Positions 33,288-42,200 of a stretch of DNA of 64,000 nt are shown here, piece after piece. The stretch comes from Lineus longissimus. Taxonomy: Eukaryota > Nemertea > Pilidiophora > Heteronemertea > Lineidae. The first letter of the stretch is position 1, and each line of letters opens with the position of its first letter. The stretch lies in the NCBI RefSeq assembly GCF_910592395.1, contig NC_088314.1:4526001-4590000 (forward strand), given 5' to 3'. A program made the translations under genes and the position numbers. The notes beneath the pieces were generated by a model. That model ran no database searches. It was not told where the DNA came from and worked only from the letters and a program-made list of their open reading frames with translations.

Positions 33288-36200
33288 ATGACGTCCTTTG
33301 TAAGTGATCCTCGAACTCTAACAAAAGAAAAATTGAAATCTGAACTTGCTAAACACAGTGTTCCTTTACCCCATAAAGACAGCAGAAAGGATGTTTACTG
33401 TTAGCGCCGTTTCATCGGGTTATTGTTTAATGTTACATTGTGTGTAGCATCTTTAATTGTTATCGCTGCTGCGGATTTCGGACCAGAAAAAACGTGTTAA
33501 AGTGAAAGCCGAAATTCGTGTTACAGCGAAAGAAATGTCAAGAAATCTGCTAGTCAACACAAGAAGGCGTTTTATTAAATAGTTATATGGGAAGATCTTA
33601 GTTTTCGTTATCGGCTGGTCCCAGTATACCTGAGAAGTATACATGGTAACACGAATAAAAGGTGTTTTTGTGAATGGAAAACTTCTCGAACTTTAAGATC
33701 ATGACGTCTCAGTTCCGTTTCGTACAGTCAAGACACTCGTCAGCCTCGTAGGTGATACTGTGCAGCATCTGCTACGCATGGTGTCCCAGTTCTGTTTCGT
33801 ACCATCAAGAATCTGTTTCGTACCATCAATAATCTCCAGTGTTGCAGAAGAAAAACTTTCTGTCATGACGTCCCACTCACGTTGCGGACGGCCACTCAGA
33901 TCTACAGTGGCCATGGAGAGCTATCTAAAGGAGAAAGCAGCACAACTTCGAAGATCATTGGGTCAACTTAAAGGCAGGGTGACACGAAAGGCCAGGGTAT
34001 TGGAAGAAGGTGTACCTGTTATGACAGCGGCGCAGATAGAGGTCGCTCAAGATGAGTTGACGGATGCCATGGTGAGATATGGGGATCAACATGAAAACTT
34101 TTGTAAAATTGCATCCGACGAGGAAAGGGGGGAAGCATCGGCTGTGTATTTTGAAGTGGGACAGCAAGTGAAGTTTAACTTGGATGTCGGAGAAAGACAG
34201 AAGGCTTACTTGTTACGTCAACGAAATGCACAGAGGACCGGGGAAGTGGTCAGGCCTAAGCAGAAGGAACAAAGCTATGTTCCAATTCCTAACCAAGTCG
34301 GAGGGAGCTTGAAGATGAAAGTAGCAACCCATAAGTCACTGCCTAAGGTATCCCAGGGAAAAGTAACTGCCAGGGAGGAGATTGAAAATGCAAAAAGACA
34401 ACTACAGATGCTGGAGGAAAGGACTGCTCGATTGAAGATTGAGGAGTTAGAACGTGAGATTGTGCATAAGGAGCATGAAATGAAAGCACTTGAAGTCAAA
34501 CGAAAGACTGTAAAATGTAAACCTGTAGAATTGTGTCCTGAGGCTAATGCCTTTGTGCCTCAATGCAGTCCTGCACTTAGAGATACTAGTGGGTACAGAG
34601 CTAATGGAGCAGTGAAAATAGAAAAGGGTGGGGACTGGAGTAACCAGAGCCCGATGGTAGCAGCTCAAGGCAACATGTACCAGAGCCCGATGGTAGCCGC
34701 CCAAGGCAGCAGGTACCAGAGCCCGATGGTAGCAGCTCAAGGCAACATGTACCAGAGCCCGATGGTAGCCGCCCAAGGTAGCAAGTACCAGAGTCCAATG
34801 GCAGATGCCTATAGCGACAGTTATCAAAGCCCAATGGTGAATCCCTACAACGATGTGTACCCGAGTCAAAGGGTAGATGCCTACGACAATATGTACCGGA
34901 GCCCAATGGTAGCCCCACAGAGCGACACGATCTGGAACCCAATGGTAGCCGCCCAAAATGACAGGCATCAAGAACCGATGGTAGCTACGCAGGATGGTAG
35001 CCAATTCTTAGCCATTGCCAAGACGCTTGAAAAGATTACTTCACACGCTGAGTTACCTCCACCAGAGCCAATAAAGTTTGATGGAACTGCCTCGGAGTAC
35101 GTGAAGTTTAAGAGATCGTTCGATTTGAGGGTCGGTGGTAAAAATTTCTCTGAGGGATTTAAGTTGGCACAGCTTTTGCAGCTCACTCAAGGGAATGCAC
35201 ATAAGGCCATCAGTTTGTGTGACGGAGCTATAGATGGGTACCAAAAGGCCTTGGGCATACTCAATGATAGGTTCGGGAGACCATACCAGATTGTAAAGTC
35301 ATGCATTGAGAAAGTCACCAATGGGGAGAGAATAAATCGAAACTCCAAGGAAATGCTCGCATTCTCAGATCAACTCACTAGTGCATATGACACGCTCTGT
35401 GATCAAGATTTACTCAAGGAAGCCGATACGCAGATGACCTTGAAAGCGATCTTCGACAGATTCCCAGTAGCCCTCCAAGAAAGGTGGGTTAGGAAGGTGA
35501 TAAGTTTAGAAGACGAAGGGAAATTTCCACGACTGGCGGATATGGTGCAGTTTGTTAAGGTGCAGGCAAGGACGTCAACACATGTTGTGTTTGAAGTGAC
35601 ACCGCCAGCGAGAACCACAACCAACATCGTAAAGCAACATCACGATAAAGTAAAGCGGGATCAGGCAGCTACGCAGAAGCCGAAGGTTACTACACTGTCT
35701 ACCCAGCTTGAGAAACCAAGGAACTCTGCCAACTATACAGGAGCTAGAAAATCGGGGAATAAGGCAGGGGTTAATGCCGCCACAGAGGACATGCACTACA
35801 AACGCATCTGTCGGTTTTGTAAGGCTGAGGATCATGGAATTTGGGCGTGCAGCAACTTTGAAAAGGAAGACTTGGACGCTCGAAGAAGATTTGTCCGTAA
35901 CAATAGGCTTTGTTATTGTTGCCTAGGAAGGCACATGGTCAGATCCTGTACCCGGAAGAAGAAATGCCCGAAGTGTGACCAGGACCATCATGTCCTCTTA
36001 CACTTGGAGAAGACATCTAAGCCGCCGAAGAAAGAGGACATTGGGTCCTTGCAGAGTGTTAAGCCGAAGAGTATGGTTCTCTTGAAGGTGATTCCTGTCA
36101 GAATAGCAGCCCAAAATGGAGAGTCAACCACGACATTGGCCCTCTTGGACTCTGGATCAAGTGCAACGCTTATGACACGTAAGCTTGCTGCCAAGATTGG

Positions 36201-39200
36201 GATTGAAGGAGAGCCAGAGACGATTAGCATAAACACGGTGCTGGCGAGTGGTAAGGAGCAGGAAGTCTCAATTTGTGAGTGTACACTGCAGCCTATTGGG
36301 ACTGATGAGCCATCTATCCCTGTGAATCGCGCCAACATCGTCGAGGAGTTGCACATCGATAGGAAATATCACCCCAACACATTGGACTTATCAGATTGGG
36401 AGCATCTCAAAGAGCTAGATCTGTCGACGCAAGTAGATGAGGAGTCGGTGTCAATCCTGATCGGCGAGGATGTCCCAAGGGCACACATGGTACTTGAAAG
36501 CTGTTATGGAACAGAGCCTCACGTGCAACCTTACGCTGTCAGGACTCCGTTGGCTTGGTGCGTGGCGGGACCAATTCATGAGGAATCAGCAAAAGGGGTG
36601 GAGATCAATCTTTTGGCGGTAGCAGAGAAGGCAGAGGATACTGAGGTCATCAATCAATGCTGCAGGACGGATGAAGTCGACGACGAGGTTGTGGCGGGCA
36701 AAAGCGAGGTGGAGATGAACCAATTGGAACAGCATAACCAGAAGTTGGAGGAAGCTGTTAGTTCACTGTGGCAAACCGAGAAGCATGGATTCATAAATGA
36801 AGATGTGAAGATGATGTCGTTCGAGGATCGAAAGGCTCTACACCTGCTTGACACGAGGACCAAGTTGGTAAATGGACACTATGAGATTGGCCTACTTTGG
36901 AGGAGTGAGCCACCTGCTCTGGTTGACAATAGAATGGTCGCTGCAAAAAGACTCGAGTATCTTAGAAAACGCTTTGTGAAGGAGCCAGCCTTTGCTGAGA
37001 TGTATTGCAAAGCTATGGGTGTCTACTTTGATAACGATTACGCACGAGTAATGACAGACGAAGAGGCAGCTTCTGTATCGGCGAAGACATGGTATCTACC
37101 TCATCATGGTGTGGCGAATGAAAATAAACCAGGGAAGCTGCGTGTAGTATTTGACGCTGCGGCTTCGTTCAAAGGAACTTCGTTAAATCAAGAGCTACTT
37201 CAAGGCCCGGATCAAAGTAACAGCTTGATTGGAGTTTTACTGAGGTTCCGCGAGCACCAGATCGCTGTAACAGCTGACGTGGAGGCCATGTTTTTAAGAT
37301 TTAAAGTGCCCCCCGTAGATTGCCAAGCATTGAGATTCCTCTGGTGGCGGAATGGACTCGATGAACACCCTGTAACCTGCCAGATGACTAGCCACATATT
37401 TGGGGCAACAGACAGCCCGAGCGCCTGTACATACGGAATGAGGAAATGTGCCGAGGACTTTGGAAGCCAATTTGATCAAGGAGTGGTGGACGCAGTAACC
37501 CGCAGTTTTTATGTAGATGATTTCCTGCAGTCAGTTGCCGAAGTCAGTGTTTGCATCATGCTATCAATACAGATGATCTGTCTGTTATCGAAGGGAAGCC
37601 TAAAGCTGACGAAGTTCATGTCAAACTCACCCGAAGTAATGGCGGCATTACCAGGCGAGGTCAAGGCATCAGGATTCGTCAATCTGAGTCTGGAGTCTAC
37701 TGCAACAGAGAGAGCATTGGGAGTCAGGTGGAATGTCAGGAAGGACTCGCTTGGTCTGCAGGTCTCCGGGATCAGTAAGGGTGGTGCAAAGAGCAACACG
37801 AGGAGGGAATGTCTAGCGGCCGTAAGCTCTATTTATGATCCTCTAGGCTTTGTTGGACCTGTTACCCTAGTTGCTAAACGTATACTGCAAATGAGTTGTA
37901 AGCAACGGTTGGCCTGGGACGATGAGCTGCCTGAAGAACTGATGAAGGCTTGGGAAGGATGGAAAGCGACCCTGCCAGCATTGACTCAGATTTCGTTGCC
38001 GAGATGGTACTTTACTTCCGAGATGGAGGGACGCTATGAATTGCATCACTTTGCCGACGCGTCGGAAGGCGGGTATGGAACGGTATCTTACCTACGCAAG
38101 GTGTACGATACGGAAGAGGGCGACGAAGTTGAGTGTGCCTTTGTAATGGCAAAGACCAGGACAGCTCCACTCCAGTTTGTATCGATACCGCGATTGGAAC
38201 TGCAGGCAGCAGTGGTTGCAGTAAGAATGGACGGATTGCTTCGGAGGGAACTTGATTTGCCGGTTGATGAAAGCTTCTACTGGACTGATTCCAAGATCAC
38301 TCTGTCGTACGTCTGCAGCGAGAACAGGAGATTCAAGACTTATGTAGCTAATCGGGTTGCAGAGATCCGAGACTCCTCTACCCCCTCTCAGTGGCGACAT
38401 ATCCCTGGGAAAGAAAATCCTGCGGATGAGGCTTCGAGAGGACAAACTGTTGCAGCCTTTTTGAAGAACGAGAGATGGTTTGCCGGTCCGGAATTCCTGT
38501 CAAAGCCAGGGGCTAGCTGGTCAACATTGGCGACTGAAGAGGTCATGGAAGTTGACAAGAATGACCCAGAAGTGAAGACGGAGAAGATTATAGCCACACT
38601 GACTGAACCTGCAACCAATGGCTTGTCTCAGTTAATCTCAAGAAGTTCATCTTGGACAGCACTTCGACGGCGAGTAGCAGTGTTACTGAAGTTTGTCAGT
38701 TACCTTCAGTCAAAGAAGAAAGACAGCGGAGTCCAGTTCGAGAAGAAGATCACACCGTCTGATCTTGACGAAGCTAGTAAGGCCATTATGAGGTGCGTCC
38801 AGAGAGAGGTTTATGCTAGGGACATAGATGCTATAAGGAAGAAGGACGGAGTTAGCAGTTCGAGTTCGCTTGCATCACTGAACCCGTTGTTAGTTGATGG
38901 CGTACTACGAGTTGGAGGGAGAATTTCCAGAGCACCGATTACCTTTGATAGCAAACATCCAATGATAGTACCAAAGGGACACCATGCTGGGACGTTGCTC
39001 ATTGCTCATTTTCATGAGGCAACAGCACATGCGGGCCAAGAGCATGTCTTGTCTAGGATTAGGCAAACCTTCTGGCTTGTAAATGCGAGGAGAGAAGTAC
39101 GCAAGATCTTGAAGAGATGCATTGGATGCAGAAAACGCAATGCCATACGGATGAACCAACTCATGGCTGACCTACCTGCTGTCAGACTTGTCACATATGA

Positions 39201-42200
39201 GCCTCCGTTCACCAATACCGGAGTTGATTATTTTGGGCCGATGCTCATCAAGGCCGGACGATCGTCTGTGAAACGCTGGGGAGTACTTTTCACCTGTCTA
39301 AACGTGAGGGCGGTACACTTGGAAATTTCCAATTCCATGGATCTCAGCTCGTTTCTAAATGCCTTCAGAAGGTTCAGCGGTCGACGTGGGGATCCGAAGC
39401 AAGTATGGTCCGATAATGGGACGAACTTCGTCGGCGGTGAACGTGAGTTGCGGGAAGCGATTATGGGTTGGAATCAGGAGCAAATACAGAAGGAGCTTTG
39501 TCAGCGTGGTACAGAGTGGCATTTCCAGCCCCCCTTGGCTCCCCATATGTCAGGGGTCTGGGAAAGTCTCGTTAAGTCAGTTAAGCGAGGGTTGAAAGCA
39601 GTCCTAGGCGATAGAATGGTCAGCGATGAAGTTCTGGTAACCACTCACGTTGAGGTTGAGAAGATCGTGAATAGTCGGCCAATATGCAGAGCTAGCGATG
39701 ATCCTGACGACGAAGAAGTGTTGACTCCCAATCACTTCTTGCTACAGCGAGGTTCCCTGACTTTGCCTCCTGGGGTGTTCTTCGACACAGATCTGTATCA
39801 TCGAAAGCAATGGCGGAAGGTGCAGATGTTGGCCAACCAGTTCTGGCAGCGATGGATCAGAGAATACCTTCCTACGCTGCAGAAGCGCACCAAATGGGTT
39901 AGACGACGACGAAATGCGGAAGTGGGTGACTTGGTCCTAGTCACGGATGATATGTTAGTCCGAGGTCATTGGCCCATGGGAGTGATCATCAAGACTTTTG
40001 CCGGAGAGGATGGAGCAGTTCGAGTAGTTGAAGTCAAGACCAGCAGCAGTACTGTCTTGAGGCGCCCGATACACAAACTGTGTATGCTGGAAGAGAGCTG
40101 TTCTGGAACTGGCGATGTCGACAATGAACGAGATACAAAGGACGAAGAATTACGTTAGTTGCGCGGGGGAGTATTGGGTGTTATCGCATTTCAATGATGA
40201 GCATAATAGCACGGATGTATAGCACCTTTTCTGTGTTCCGCGCGCACATGTGATAACCTTAACGCGATTGTATATGTCGGCATTTTGGGTGCAAGTTGTG
40301 TTCATTTTTGGTGTGGTAGTTTTTGGGTTGTTTGGTAGATGCGCTATTGGCATTATCTTAAAAATTCTTTACCTTGCACAACTGTTCTTGGTCTGCCGAT
40401 ATACTGCAATCCTGTCTGGTTATTCTACTGGTTAGTTAATCATTCTAAGGAATATTCTGATTCTTGTTCGATTGGATACTGCTATTGTGAGTGCAGTTTA
40501 ATAGCTTAGTGGTGCGGCACTAAGTACCTTTGCATCCGTTTCAAGAATGGTTTCATTACTGTTTGTTTATCGCATCAGGCTACACCCATCATAGTTTTTG
40601 TTGTTGTTGAGCATGATCATATTCATGCCCTCTTCCGTGTTTTTTTTTTTTGGTTATTCGGGTGCGTGCGATTCATTCAGTTCTGAGACTAGGGTTGGAG
40701 GTGCATTGGAAGTGACGCCGTATACTAGTGCGTTTGGATCTAAAGTGTCAATCGTTGTACACTTTCTGTTCTCTTTTTCTCATTGTCAAGGGCTAGACAA
40801 TGAATATTGGACTACTCTGCTGGTAATTTGGCAGACCTACCGAGATTTGGACACTACTGCTTTAGTCTGACTTTGGTTATGATAAGTTGTCGGAAGATTC
40901 CGCTCGTGAAGTTTAAGTTCTGAGTTATTAACATGACTTTGGTGTTTTTGCGTAAATTGGTACTCTTAGTAACGGCTTGTGCCTGGTATGGTTCGACCTA
41001 CTGGAAATACTTCGGTCTCCCATGGGGGGAGTATGTTAGCGCCGTTTCATCGGGTTATTGTTTAATGTTACATTGTGTGTAGCATCTTTAATTGTTATCG
41101 CTGCTGCGGATTTCGGACCAGAAAAAACGTGTTAAAGTGAAAGCCGAAATTCGTGTTACAGCGAAAGAAATGTCAAGAAATCTGCTAGTCAACACAAGAA
41201 GGCGTTTTATTAAATAGTTATATGGGAAGATCTTAGTTTTCGTTATCGGCTGGTCCCAGTATACCTGAGAAGTATACATTTACGTTGAATTGTACCGGGA
41301 GCATTTGAGCCCCAGATCCGAATCCGGTAAAAAGTTTGCACATGGCATGCATGGTGAACAACTGACCTCGTTTTCAAGTGACGAAGAGGAAGGATTCGGT
41401 GATTCTCCTCGAAGAAAGGTGTGTTACTTTTTGTATAAATGCTCCTTTGGCTTTGACTTGTAATCCCTTTTAGTTTTTAATTAGTAAGTGCAAAGCACAA
41501 GAAGCAGAGATCATCATGTTCTATTCTAAACAACGAAATCATTCAATCTTATTCCAATGACTCCCAGTCTCACCAGTGACTCAGTGGTGACACCACTCAC
41601 TTTCAGTCACTATGGATCATGCACACTCGCCACAGGCCCCTCAAGCCGGTTACCGGAAAAATGCTTCGCGAAATGAAAACCTTCCATTTCAACGGGGCAG
41701 TCTGAGTTTGTCTAGTGTGAGAGAGAGCAGCACTCACTGCACTGAGACAAGTATATTGGTCTAATTGAATTTACCCCTATCATTTCCTAATATAACATGA
41801 AGGAGGTACATTTTATTTTTAGTTGTATTGTGTTCATCCTTGGATTCTGAGCATTTTGACCAGGAATTGAAATTAACCTATGAATTTCTAATTTCGTTGC
41901 TGTTGTCCTTTCCTGGAATTAAATCTGTATGAAACACTGCAGACTAATTAAGTGTTTAGTCTTCAGTTTTACTCTAAATCAACTCCTCCCGACTTTCAAA
42001 TTACCCTTCATAATTTGTTTTTCAGCGGAAGCCAGGGAGTATTGGTCGATCAAACATGGTTGTTATTCCGAATTCAGACATAACTGATGTCACAACATTA
42101 TCTGATACAGAACTTTTTACTACCCTTAAAAAAATGGGTGCGACAGTTGGACCGATTCAAGGTGAGACTGAAAAATTACTCTTGTTTCAAGGGTTCAATC

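Larger units (their letters stand above)
33399..41278 (+). mobile_element. full-length BEL/Pao LTR retrotransposon
   Basis: This 7,880-bp element has 245-bp LTRs starting TGTTAGCGCC and ending AGTATACA. The two LTRs are identical by eye. There is a perfect 5-bp TSD, a primer-binding-site candidate, a G-rich polypurine tract and one uninterrupted gag-pol frame. Identical LTRs and an intact frame indicate a very recent insertion, possibly segregating in the population. It is in the same orientation as TMPO and lies in its first coding exon. Confidence 0.97.

Noticed and set aside
34447-35004. 185- and 113-codon minus-strand ORFs opposite gag
   Set aside because: Shadows of the 36-bp tandem repeats, open in several frames because of the repeat composition.
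37509-39546. Multiple 60-117 codon ORFs antisense to BEL pol
   Set aside because: Overlap the intact polyprotein in opposite or shifted frames with no domain or start context.
33453-41279. Identical 63-codon minus-strand ORFs in both LTRs
   Set aside because: They are the two LTR copies of the BEL element. The duplication explains the identity and there is no domain.
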